DNA from: Gordonia sp. 'Campus'
GTDB taxonomy: Bacteria > Actinomycetota > Actinomycetes > Mycobacteriales > Mycobacteriaceae
Reading direction: 5' to 3'
Assembly: GCF_022206305.1 (NCBI RefSeq)
Contig: NZ_JAKOIW010000001.1
Coordinates: forward strand, 62,001-126,000
DNA length: 64,000 bases
The notes under the pieces were generated by a model, which saw only the letters and a program-made list of their open reading frames with translations, was not told the origin of the DNA and did not search any database. Positions 42,806 through 50,965 of this stretch are shown here, in pieces (position 1 is the first letter of the stretch; every line of letters begins with the position of its first letter). Both the position numbers and the translations under genes were made by a program.

Positions 42806-44203
42806 ATGAGCGAGAACAGCCGCCCGCTGCGGGTTGCGATCGTCGGTGCCGGTCCCGCCGGGATCTACGCCGCCGACGCGTTGATGAAGTCCGACACCGC
42901 GAAGGACCGCGGCGTCAGCATCGATCTCTACGAGCGCATGCCCGCTCCGTTCGGCCTGATCCGCTACGGCGTCGCGCCCGACCACCCGCGCATCAAGGGC
43001 ATCATCACCGCCCTGCACAAGGTGCTCGACAAGCCGCAGGTCCGCCTGCTGGGCAACGTCGACTACGGCACCGACATCACCCTCGACGAGCTCCGCGCCC
43101 ACTACGACGCGGTGATCTTCTCCACCGGCGCCACCGACGACCGCGTCCTCGACATCCCCGGCATCGACCTCGACGGCAGCTACGGCGCCGCCCAGTTCGT
43201 CGCCTGGTACGACGGGCATCCCGACTTCCCGCGCACCTGGCCCCTCGAGGCCGAGAAGGTCGCGGTCATCGGCGTCGGCAACGTCGCCCTCGACGTCGCA
43301 CGCGTACTCGCCAAGACCGGCGACGAACTGCTGCCCACCGAGATCCCCGCCAACGTCTACGAAGGACTCAAGGCCAACAAGGCCATCGAGGTCCACGTGT
43401 TCGGCCGTCGCGGCCCGGCGCAGGCGAAGTTCACCCCGCTAGAGCTCAAAGAGCTCGACCACTCCCCCAACATCGAGGTCGTGGTCAATCCCGAGGACAT
43501 CGACTACGACGAGGGCTCGGCCGTGGCACGCCGCGGATCGAAGATCACCGACCAGGTCGCCACGATCATCGAGAACTACGCGATCCGCGAGCCCAAGCAG
43601 GGCGCGATCCACAAGTTGTTCCTGCACTTCTTCGAAAGCCCCACCGAGATCCTCGGTGAGGACGGCAAGGTCGTCGGTCTGCGCACCGAACGCACCCAAC
43701 TGGACGGCACCGGCAACGTCAAGCCGACCGGCAAGACCACCGACTGGGAGGTCGGCGCGGTCTACCGTGCGGTCGGTTACCTCTCGGACAACCTGCCCGA
43801 GATCCCGTTCGACTCGCAGGCCGGCGTCATCCCCAACGAGGCCGGACGCGTCTTCGACGAGGGTCAGCAGCTCACCGGCATCTACACCACCGGCTGGGTC
43901 AAGCGCGGTCCCGTGGGCCTCATCGGTCACACCAAGGGCGACGCCAACGAGACCGTCGACTGCATCCTCAAGGACATGGAGGCCGGTGTCCTCAACGATC
44001 CGGGCAAGCCCGGTGAGGACGCGATCATCGAACTGCTCGAATCCAAGAGCATCCCGTTCACCACCTGGGACGGCTGGTACCGACTCGACGAACACGAGCG
44101 CGCACTCGGCGCCGCCGAAGGCCGCGAACGCGTCAAGGTCGTCGAGCGCGAGGACATGCTCGCCGCGTCCGAGCCGAACAAGGTGTCACGCCCCTCCGCG
44201 TGA
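42806..44203 (+). CDS. fprA: FprA-type ferredoxin-NADP reductase
   Basis: A 465-residue adrenodoxin-reductase-like flavoprotein that moves electrons between NADPH and ferredoxin. VAIVGAGPAGIYAADAL (about 10-26) binds FAD, PFGLIRYGVAPDHPRIK is the group signature, and VAVIGVGNVALDVARVLA (about 150-167) binds NADP. YTTGWVKRGPVGLIGHTKGDANETV (in parts) is the C-terminal FAD block. Length and motifs match mycobacterial FprA. Its place inside the iron-uptake set suggests it supplies electrons for iron release or iron-sulfur proteins, but it also has general roles. Confidence 0.93.
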   Translation: MSENSRPLRVAIVGAGPAGIYAADALMKSDTAKDRGVSIDLYERMPAPFGLIRYGVAPDHPRIKGIITALHKVLDKPQVRLLGNVDYGTDITLDELRAHYDAVIFSTGATDDRVLDIPGIDLDGSYGAAQFVAWYDGHPDFPRTWPLEAEKVAVIGVGNVALDVARVLAKTGDELLPTEIPANVYEGLKANKAIEVHVFGRRGPAQAKFTPLELKELDHSPNIEVVVNPEDIDYDEGSAVARRGSKITDQVATIIENYAIREPKQGAIHKLFLHFFESPTEILGEDGKVVGLRTERTQLDGTGNVKPTGKTTDWEVGAVYRAVGYLSDNLPEIPFDSQAGVIPNEAGRVFDEGQQLTGIYTTGWVKRGPVGLIGHTKGDANETVDCILKDMEAGVLNDPGKPGEDAIIELLESKSIPFTTWDGWYRLDEHERALGAAEGRERVKVVEREDMLAASEPNKVSRPSA

Positions 44204-44220
44204 CACACCGGGGCTCTCCT

Positions 44221-44280
44221 GCCGGCTGAGCCCACCTCCGCCGGCTGAGCCCACCTCCGCCGGCTGAGCCTGTCGAAGCC
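44221..44280. repeat. 19-bp tandem repeat with interspersed-repeat motif
   Basis: Three copies of GCCGGCTGAGCCCACCTCC start at 44221, 44240 and 44259; the third diverges into GGCTGAGCCTGTCGAAGCC. That last string is a common interspersed intergenic motif in many actinobacteria. It fills the gap between fprA and its terminator. Confidence 0.8.
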
Positions 44281-44317
44281 AAGAGCGGCGGCCGAGATCT
44301 CTCGGTCGCCGCTCTTT
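44281..44317. terminator. Rho-independent terminator after fprA
   Basis: AAGAGCGGCGGCCGAGA pairs with TCTCGGTCGCCGCTCTT over 17 bp with one G-T mismatch and a very short loop, followed by TTTCGC. Confidence 0.85.
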
Positions 44318-44425
44318 CGCATGCGCCGGGCGGTGTGCGGAGGCGTCCTCCCCGCACCCGCCCGACGCGAAATGTCTTGTCGTCGTGGACGCTCAGTTGT
44401 GTGGGTTCAGCGGTCTCGGTTCGGC

Positions 44426-44938
44426 TCAGCGGCCCGGGATCGCGGGAACACCCTCGACGTCGGTGCCACCGCCGGTCAGTGCAACCGAGGCGGACGACGC
44501 GGACGAGCCCGTGCCGAATCGCTCCAACGGATTGTCGACGCGACGGACGTTCCACCAGAAACCGGCGTTGTCGGTCAGGTTCTCGGCGTAGTCGGAGATC
44601 GCGTACCCGGCGATCGACGACGGGAAGCAGCCGAACCAGACGGTCTTGATCGTGAGCGACTCGTTCTTCTTCAGCTGCGACTTGAACTTGGTCGCGCCGT
44701 TGATCTCCTGCAGGGTGACATTGCGGAACTCGCCGTCACGCGCGGTGACCCGCATGAACCGGGTCATGCTCCACGCCTGATTCCACGGAGTGCCCGGAGC
44801 CGCGAACTGGCAGTAGACACCGCCCGTCAGCTGGAGGTTGGGAACGGCGGCCTGCGCCGGCGCGACACCCACCAGCGTCCCACCTGCGACTCCTGCGGCG
44901 ACCAGCAGCCCTGTGACAGCTCGTTTCAGCGATTTCAT
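44426..44938 (-). CDS. Secreted protein of unknown function
   Basis: A 170-residue exported protein. The signal peptide is MKSLKRAVTGLLVAAGVAGG to the site APAQA-AVP near residue 31. Start by GAGGAGG 4 bases upstream. The mature part has two cysteines (GVYCQF and WFGCFP) that may pair, and many aromatic residues (FWWNVRR, WNQAWSMTRF), suggesting a compact beta fold. The C-terminus is Ser/Gly-rich. I do not recognise a family. It is divergent from the iron permease operon, so shared iron control is possible. Confidence 0.75.
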   Translation of the reverse strand: MKSLKRAVTGLLVAAGVAGGTLVGVAPAQAAVPNLQLTGGVYCQFAAPGTPWNQAWSMTRFMRVTARDGEFRNVTLQEINGATKFKSQLKKNESLTIKTVWFGCFPSSIAGYAISDYAENLTDNAGFWWNVRRVDNPLERFGTGSSASSASVALTGGGTDVEGVPAIPGR

Positions 44939-45129
44939 CGATCCTCCTCGTTCGTAGGCGACACCATGCGTGTTCCCGACGTCACCGTCCGCGTACGTGT
45001 TCGACGCGTGACCGGCGACCTGTGTGGCTTGTCGGTCGAGATCCCCACCGACACCGGGACTATCGACCAAGCCTGAGCGAAGTGTTACCGCGGGCACAGC
45101 CTCCGCTCAGGTTTCGTGGGCAATTCGTT

Positions 45130-45206
45130 ATGGGACCGACACCGTCGGCGGAAACATGGACCGACTCCGTCGGCGGGGACATGGGACCGACTCCGTCGGG
45201 GAAGCG
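45130..45206. repeat. 25-26-bp tandem repeat, three copies
   Basis: Copies begin ATGGGACCGACACCGTCGG (45130), ATGGACCGACTCCGTCGG (45156) and ATGGGACCGACTCCGTCGG (45181). Each contains the small dyad CCGAC-N3-GTCGG. They lie directly upstream of the iron permease promoter. Confidence 0.85.
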
Positions 45207-45238
45207 AGTACCCGGGCGCCGGAGAGGCCCTGGCGAAG

Positions 45239-45257
45239 GTTGGTAAGGTTTACCTTC
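45239..45257. promoter_or_regulatory. IdeR/DtxR-like iron box before the FecCD operon
   Basis: GTTGGTAAGGTTTACCTTC matches 12 of 19 consensus bases and contains the dyad AAGGTTTACCTT. It touches the GTG start codon, so repression would block initiation directly. Confidence 0.6.
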
Positions 45258-46301
45258 GTGCGCCGCTCCCTCCGAGTTCTCGGCATCCCGCTCCTGCTGG
45301 CGGCCCTCGCTGCGCTGGTGGTTGCCTCGGTGCTCTTCGGGACGCGGCCGGTACCGCTCGACGAGATCTGGCCGAGCTTCACCGCCGGTGCCCACGAGAT
45401 CTGGACCGCTCTCCTCGACTTCCGCATGCCCCAGGTCCCCAAGGCCACCGACGTCGACGGCATCGTCTGGGACCTGCGCGTGCCCCGTACCCTCCTCGGA
45501 CTGTCCGCCGGGCTCGCCATCGGTGCGGCCGGCGCCATCACCCAGGGACACACCCGCAACCCGATCGCCGATCCCGGCATGCTCGGGGTCAACGCGGGTG
45601 CGGCGTGCGCCGTGGTCGGCGGCATCTACCTGCTGGGGATCAGCAGCCCGATCGCGTTCATGTTCTTCGGTCTACTCGGCGCGGTCATCGCCGCGACGGT
45701 GGTCTTCGGACTGTCCGCGCTCAGCGGTTCGAGCCCTCTCACCCTGATCCTCGCGGGCACGGGGCTCACGGCGACGCTCACCGCCGTCACGTCCTCGATC
45801 GTGCTCGTCGACACCGCCTCGCTGGACCAGTGGCGGTTCTGGAGCGTCGGCTCGACCGCCGGACGTGGCATCGACGTCTTCTGGGCCAGCCTCCCGTTCA
45901 TCGGCATCGGTCTGGTGCTCGCCCTGGCGAGCGGCTTCTTCCTCAACGTCCTGAGCCTCGGTGACGACATGACCAAGGCACTCGGTTCCCGGGTCGTGCT
46001 GATCCGGTCACTCGGGGTGCTGACCATCACCCTGCTCATCGGAGCGGCGACCGCCGCCTGCGGACCCATCGTCTTCCTCGGACTGGTCGTGCCGCACGTC
46101 GCCCGGGCGATCGTCGGGACCGACTATCGGTGGATCATCCCGTACTCGGCCATCCTGGGCGCGATACTGCTCGTCGGCTGCGACATCCTCGGCCGCCTGG
46201 TCGCCCGGCCGGGCGAGGTGCAGGTCGGAGTGATGATGGCCCTGGTGGGCGCACCGTTCCTGATCTTCATGGTCCGACGGCAGAGATTGGGGACCGTGTG
46301 A
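45258..46301 (+). CDS. FecCD-family siderophore ABC permease (first)
   Basis: A 347-residue inner-membrane permease with about nine or ten helices. WDLRVPRTLLGLSAGLAIGAAGAI is the family opening and GPIVFLGLVVPHVAR the block that contacts the ATPase. GTG start immediately after an iron-box-like site; no strong ribosome site is visible, so the transcript may be leaderless. The stop overlaps the second permease start (GTGA). It forms a heterodimeric channel with the next gene. Confidence 0.92.
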   Translation: MRRSLRVLGIPLLLAALAALVVASVLFGTRPVPLDEIWPSFTAGAHEIWTALLDFRMPQVPKATDVDGIVWDLRVPRTLLGLSAGLAIGAAGAITQGHTRNPIADPGMLGVNAGAACAVVGGIYLLGISSPIAFMFFGLLGAVIAATVVFGLSALSGSSPLTLILAGTGLTATLTAVTSSIVLVDTASLDQWRFWSVGSTAGRGIDVFWASLPFIGIGLVLALASGFFLNVLSLGDDMTKALGSRVVLIRSLGVLTITLLIGAATAACGPIVFLGLVVPHVARAIVGTDYRWIIPYSAILGAILLVGCDILGRLVARPGEVQVGVMMALVGAPFLIFMVRRQRLGTV

Positions 46302-47443
46302 GCACGCCGACCTCCGGCAAGACCGAGCCCACCCAACCGGGATCCCCACTGCAGAGATCCGGATCGCGCATCGCGCCGCACCCCGGTGGCTACCGGATCG
46401 CGATCGAGCCGGTGTCGATGGTGGTGCGCCCGCGGATGCTCGGCGTCGCCCTGGTGTCCACGGCGGTCGCACTCCTCCTGTTCCTGACGAGCGTCGGTGT
46501 CAGCGACTTCCCGCTCACCCCGATCGACGTCGCGCGCATCCTGCTCGGCGGCGGTACCCGGGTCGAGAACGTCGTCGTCTTCGACGTGGCACTTCCCCGG
46601 GCACTCGTCGCGCTGCTGGTCGGTTTCGGTCTCGGCATGGCGGGGTCGCTCACCCAGCTCATCGCCCAGAACCCGCTCGCCACCCCCGACATGCTCGGCA
46701 TCACCGCCGGCGCCGGCGCCGCGGCCGTCGCCGCGATCGCCTTCTCGACGACCAGTTGGGGGTCGGTGTTCGGTGAACTCGGCGTCCCGGCATCGGCGAT
46801 GGTCGGAGGTCTGCTCACCGCTGCCCTCATGTACTTCCTGGCCTGGCCGGGCCGCAAGGCGAACACCGGGATCAACCCGTTCCGGCTCGTCCTGATCGGC
46901 GTCGGGTTGACGTGGATGTTGCAGGCGCTCACGAACTTTCTGCTGACCCGCGCCGACATCCAGGACGTCGCCCGCGCCCAGGTGTGGATCGTCGGCTCGG
47001 TGGCCAACGTCGGTTGGTCCAACGTGTGGCCGGTCGCGGCCGGGGTCGTCGTGAGCATGCTCGTGGTCGTCGGTCTGGCGCGGCAGATCGGCATGCTCAG
47101 TCTCGGCCCCGACCTCGCGCGCGGACTCGGCGTGCGGACCGGGGTGGTGTCGACGACGCTGCTGCTGACCGCGGTCCTCGTCGCCGCCCTGAGCGTGTCC
47201 GCGGCCGGTCCGATCGCTTTCGTCGCCCTCCTGGCCCCGCAGATCGCACTTCGCCTGGCCGGCACCGCGGTCCCCACGCCGCTGCTGTCGGGACTCATCG
47301 GCTCGTCGCTGGTGCTCGGCGGAGATCTGCTCTGTCGCGCAGTGCTTCCCGGCGGCCTGCCGGTCGGCATCGTCACCGCCGCGATCGGCGGCCCGTTCCT
47401 GATCTATCTGATGATCGCCATGTCCCGGAAGGCGAGCGTATGA
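46298..47443 (+). CDS. FecCD-family siderophore ABC permease (second)
   Basis: A 381-residue permease with about ten helices and a polar N-terminal extension of about 45 residues. VALPRALVALLVGFGLGMAGSL and AAGPIAFVALLAPQIALRL are the FecCD blocks; VTAAIGGPFLIYLMI is the end. It starts by GTGA overlap with the first permease and ends by ATGA overlap with the ATPase, a tightly coupled trio. Confidence 0.92.
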   Translation: MSTPTSGKTEPTQPGSPLQRSGSRIAPHPGGYRIAIEPVSMVVRPRMLGVALVSTAVALLLFLTSVGVSDFPLTPIDVARILLGGGTRVENVVVFDVALPRALVALLVGFGLGMAGSLTQLIAQNPLATPDMLGITAGAGAAAVAAIAFSTTSWGSVFGELGVPASAMVGGLLTAALMYFLAWPGRKANTGINPFRLVLIGVGLTWMLQALTNFLLTRADIQDVARAQVWIVGSVANVGWSNVWPVAAGVVVSMLVVVGLARQIGMLSLGPDLARGLGVRTGVVSTTLLLTAVLVAALSVSAAGPIAFVALLAPQIALRLAGTAVPTPLLSGLIGSSLVLGGDLLCRAVLPGGLPVGIVTAAIGGPFLIYLMIAMSRKASV

Positions 47444-48270
47444 CCGCACGAACTCTCGAAACCTCGACCGACACCGCGCGTCTGCGCGGAGTCGGGTTGA
47501 CGGTGGGCTACGACGAACGGATCGTCATCGACGGCCTCGACGTCGACATCCCGGACGGGCAGGTCACGACGATCATCGGCTCGAACGGGTGCGGCAAGTC
47601 GACGCTGCTGCGCTGCCTGGCCCGCCTCCTGCCACCCAAGGCCGGTTCGGTGTATCTCGACGGCGAGGACATCTCCTCGATCCGGCCCAAGCAGGTCGCC
47701 CGCACATTGGCGATCCTGCCGCAGAATCCCATCGCGCCGGAGGGACTCACCGTCGCCGACCTCGTGGCACGGGGCCGTCACCCGCACCAGCGTTGGTTCC
47801 AGCAGGCCAGTGCCGCCGACGAGGCCGCGGTGGCCCAGGCGATGGAGATGACCGACACGCTCGATCTCGCCGACCGAACACTCGACGCACTCTCGGGTGG
47901 ACAGCGTCAGCGCGTGTGGATCGCCCTGACACTCGCCCAGGACACCGACCTCATCCTGCTCGACGAGCCGACGACCTATCTCGACCTGGCCCACTCCATC
48001 GACGTGCTCGATCTCGTCCGGCGGCTACGCGAGGATCACGGCAAGACCATCGTCATGGTCCTGCACGATCTCAATCTCGCCGCGCGCTACAGCGATTCAC
48101 TGTTCGTCATGCGCAAGGGCGCGATCGTGACCACCGGCTCACCGTCCGACGTCATCGACGCCGATATCCTCGACGAGGCCTTCGGCCTCCGCGCCCACGT
48201 CATGACCGACCCGATCTCCGGCGGCCCGCTGATCGTTCCCCTCGACTCACGGACCTCCGCCACGTCCTGA
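47440..48270 (+). CDS. Siderophore ABC transporter ATPase, FepC type
   Basis: A 276-residue ATPase. Walker A is GSNGCGKST near 48-56, the Q-loop is ILPQNPIAPEGLTV, the signature LDALSGGQRQRVW near 148, Walker B LILLDEPTTYLD and the switch His in MVLHDLNLA. TVADLVARGRHPHQRWFQQ is characteristic of iron-siderophore ATPases. It completes the importer; the binding lipoprotein is encoded apart at 41601-42626. Confidence 0.94.
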   Translation: MTARTLETSTDTARLRGVGLTVGYDERIVIDGLDVDIPDGQVTTIIGSNGCGKSTLLRCLARLLPPKAGSVYLDGEDISSIRPKQVARTLAILPQNPIAPEGLTVADLVARGRHPHQRWFQQASAADEAAVAQAMEMTDTLDLADRTLDALSGGQRQRVWIALTLAQDTDLILLDEPTTYLDLAHSIDVLDLVRRLREDHGKTIVMVLHDLNLAARYSDSLFVMRKGAIVTTGSPSDVIDADILDEAFGLRAHVMTDPISGGPLIVPLDSRTSATS

Positions 48271-48278
48271 TGACCACT

Positions 48279-48413
48279 GCTCCCTGAGGTGCGAGGAGCG
48301 ATAGCGACGAGCCACGAAGGGCCTGGTGAGTAACGTTCCGGAGCCCTTCGAGGCTCGCTTCGCTCGCACCTCAGGGAGCAAAGGACGGTTCACGCGCTCG
48401 CACCTCAGGGAGC
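48279..48413. repeat. Long interspersed-type inverted repeat
   Basis: A left arm starting GCTCCCTGAGGTGCGAG (48279-48322) pairs with a right arm ending CTCGCACCTCAGGGAGC (48343-48379), and the end motif recurs at 48394-48413. The arms share AGCGA and GAAGGGC/GCCCTTCG segments. This looks like a mobile or REP-like intergenic element. The last copy overlaps the end of the chloride-channel gene and supplies its stop codon (48405-48407). Confidence 0.85.
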
Positions 48414-49727
48414 AGGGTCCTCTCGCCGAGCCGAAGTCGCGAGCATGCGCTCGCGGAGCGAATCGTAGACCGGCGGCGATCCGGACATGTGGGCGACGAG
48501 AACGGCCGCGGCGGTCGCGGCCAGCATGGGCAGGGCGACGGTGGTCGTCGCGGTCATCTCCATGACCACGACCATTCCGGTGAGCGGCGCCCGCACGACC
48601 GCGCCGAACAGGGCGGCCATCCCGGCCAGGATCAGCGCACCGCGCAATCCCGCGTCGCCCGCATCGGAGAGTGGCACGACGACGTCGGCGAACTCGGCGA
48701 AGGTTGCGCCCCACAGGGCACCGAGCGCCAGCAGCGGGGCGAACAGTCCGCCCGGCGTGCCCGCGGCGTAGGATAACGGGCCCGCGACGAAGCGCACCAG
48801 GAACAGCACGATGAGCGCGGGCAGCACGACTCCACCGTCGAACACGGCCTGGGTGAGATCGTCGCCACCGCCCGCGGTCCGGGCGTCGGCGGCGAGGAGC
48901 GCCCCGATCACGGCACCGATCACGGCAGCCCGGGCCATCGGTGGCACGCGGGTGAACCCTCCCACCCAGCCGAGGGTCCCGAGAACCACTCGGCTGTAGG
49001 CGATCCCGATCAGCCCCGACAGCAGTCCGAACACGACGAACACGGGCAGCAGGGTCACCGACGGGACGGTGATGGACGGAACGACGAACTCGGGAGGGTC
49101 GCCGAGTATCAGCCGACCGGCCGCCACCGCCGCCACGACGGCGAACACGGTGGGCACCACCAGGCGCAGGCGGAACGAGCGACCGACCTCCTCGAGCGCG
49201 AACAGGGCACCGCCGATGGGGGCGGTGAATGCCACCGCCAGGCCCGCGCCGCTCATCGATGTCTGCATGACCCGGACATCGGCGTCGTCGAGGCCACCGC
49301 GCCGGGCGGTTTCGGCGCCCACGACAGCACCCATGTGCACGGTGGGCCCCTCGCGACCGAGGACGAGGCCCGAGCCGATCGCGGCGAGCGCGCCGGCGAA
49401 CTTCGCCGGGATGAGCCGGAGCGGCGCCGCGGTCGCCTCACCGCGTTCGACTGCTTCGACGTGCTGAATGCCGCTGCCCGCGGCCGTCGGTACGAGTCGG
49501 ACGGCCAGCGCGCCGGCGGTGGCGCCTGCCGCGGTGACCGCGATCGGTACGAACCATCCGGGCACACCGAGACCCGCCGACCATTCGAGCATGTCGTGGC
49601 GCCACCGTTCGAGATGTTCCAGACACCAGCGGAACGCGCCGCCGATCAACCCGGTGGCGAGGCCGGCGACGACGGCCAGCACACACAGCCGCACCATGCC
49701 CCGGTCCGCGGTCTGTGGCGACATCAC
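48405..49727 (-). CDS. CLC-family chloride channel or H+/Cl- antiporter
   Basis: A 440-residue membrane protein with many helices. Selectivity motifs are GSGIQHVEA (GSGIP-like), GREGPTVHMG with the gating Glu near 120, and GTPGGLFAPLLALGA. The internal proton glutamate is retained in ALFALEEVGRSF, which favours an antiporter over a channel. The C-terminus is short, without CBS domains. The last codons and the stop lie in an interspersed repeat. Confidence 0.93.
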   Translation of the reverse strand: MMSPQTADRGMVRLCVLAVVAGLATGLIGGAFRWCLEHLERWRHDMLEWSAGLGVPGWFVPIAVTAAGATAGALAVRLVPTAAGSGIQHVEAVERGEATAAPLRLIPAKFAGALAAIGSGLVLGREGPTVHMGAVVGAETARRGGLDDADVRVMQTSMSGAGLAVAFTAPIGGALFALEEVGRSFRLRLVVPTVFAVVAAVAAGRLILGDPPEFVVPSITVPSVTLLPVFVVFGLLSGLIGIAYSRVVLGTLGWVGGFTRVPPMARAAVIGAVIGALLAADARTAGGGDDLTQAVFDGGVVLPALIVLFLVRFVAGPLSYAAGTPGGLFAPLLALGALWGATFAEFADVVVPLSDAGDAGLRGALILAGMAALFGAVVRAPLTGMVVVMEMTATTTVALPMLAATAAAVLVAHMSGSPPVYDSLRERMLATSARREDPAP

Positions 49728-49771
49728 ACGTGGACGCTACCGCGCGTGCCGCGCTCCGGGTGCCCGGCGCA

Positions 49772-50815
49772 TCACACCGGCTGGATCAATCGCCCCTGCA
49801 TCACCAGCGAGGCATTCTGCTTGAGGCGGCGCATGCGGATGCTGACCGAGTACCCGGTGACCCCGTCGACCGCGGCGAGTCTCGTGCGCAGGTAGTCGTA
49901 GAACGCGGCGGTGTCCCGGCAGATGACCGCGACGATCAGGTTCTGCTCGCCGCTGATGGCGGCCGCGAACGCGACCTCGTCGTGCGCCACCAGCTCGGCT
50001 CCCGCACGGTCGAGTGCCGAGGGCAGCACGGTCAACCACAGCGTGGCACTCAGGCCGAAACCGAGTCGCTCGGGCAGGATCTCGACGTCGTAGTGCAAGG
50101 CGCCGCCGCGTTCGAGAGTGCGGAGTCTCCGGCGGACCCGTCCGACCGTCCAGCCGCAGATACGCGCCAGCTCCCGATGCGGCAACCGTCCGTCCTGGGT
50201 GAGCGCGTCGATGAGTACGGCGTCGTCGGGACCCAACCGCGCACTGCCCGTCCGATCGTCGCCCGACGGCTCGTCTCCGGGGGCGGGGTCGTCATCGACC
50301 GGCACCGGGTCGGCTGCGTCAGGGCCGCCGGCGAGCAGGGCTCGGGACTCGTGCGACAGATGCCCCCCGAAACCCGTCCACCGCGACGCGGGCTGCCCGA
50401 GGTCGAAGGCGTGCAACACGAGATCGATGCGGACGTCGATGATCGACGCGCGAGTCGGGAACACCTGGGCGACAGCCTCTTCCCCCACCACCCCGAGGGG
50501 CGCGCGGAGGACGCACACGATCTCGGCGCCACCGGAGACGACATAGGCGAAGGCGACGTCGCGACGGCGTGCCAGTGACGTGGCCAGAGACTCCATCCGG
50601 TCCGGCCGGCACCGCACGCGCGCAACCCATTCCGACTGCCCGCGCACCGACGGCTTGATGATGCCGACCACCTTCATCACCCCGGCTCTCCGCAGCGCCT
50701 GATACCGACGCGCGGCAGTCTGCTCCGACACCCCCGCGACCTCGCCGAGTTGGCGGAACGACGCACGCGGGGACACCTGGAGTGCGCGCAGGATCGTGCC
50801 GTCGATCTCGTCCAT
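49772..50815 (-). CDS. Double-module Lrp/AsnC family regulator
   Basis: A 347-residue regulator with two complete units. Each has a helix-turn-helix (about 4-48: FRQLGEVAGVSEQTAARRY; about 205-250: HRELARICGWTVGRVRRRL) and a RAM-like ligand domain. An acidic, proline-rich linker (about 160-195) joins them. Ordinary Lrp proteins are about 150 residues, so this is a tandem fusion, as seen elsewhere in actinobacteria. It is divergent from the MFS exporter gene and probably controls it; the ligand is likely an amino acid. Confidence 0.88.
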   Translation of the reverse strand: MDEIDGTILRALQVSPRASFRQLGEVAGVSEQTAARRYQALRRAGVMKVVGIIKPSVRGQSEWVARVRCRPDRMESLATSLARRRDVAFAYVVSGGAEIVCVLRAPLGVVGEEAVAQVFPTRASIIDVRIDLVLHAFDLGQPASRWTGFGGHLSHESRALLAGGPDAADPVPVDDDPAPGDEPSGDDRTGSARLGPDDAVLIDALTQDGRLPHRELARICGWTVGRVRRRLRTLERGGALHYDVEILPERLGFGLSATLWLTVLPSALDRAGAELVAHDEVAFAAAISGEQNLIVAVICRDTAAFYDYLRTRLAAVDGVTGYSVSIRMRRLKQNASLVMQGRLIQPV

Positions 50816-50965
50816 GGTGGCAGAAGTGTAACGCTGTTTCGGGTCAGGGCGGAGGTTCTGTGCGGTCCAGGCGGATCAAGAGGGGATTTCGCGGACCGCC
50901 ACCGGAGAATGGAAGATCTGCGCCGTTCGGCGACACACCTTCCGTACCCCCGAAAGCGAGAGCGA

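Larger units (their letters stand above)
44939..45257. promoter_or_regulatory. Divergent promoter region with repeats and iron box
   Basis: This 319-bp gap separates the secreted-protein gene and the FecCD operon. It holds a 26-bp triple repeat (45130-45206) and an iron-box-like site next to the permease start. I find no credible gene in it. Confidence 0.6.
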
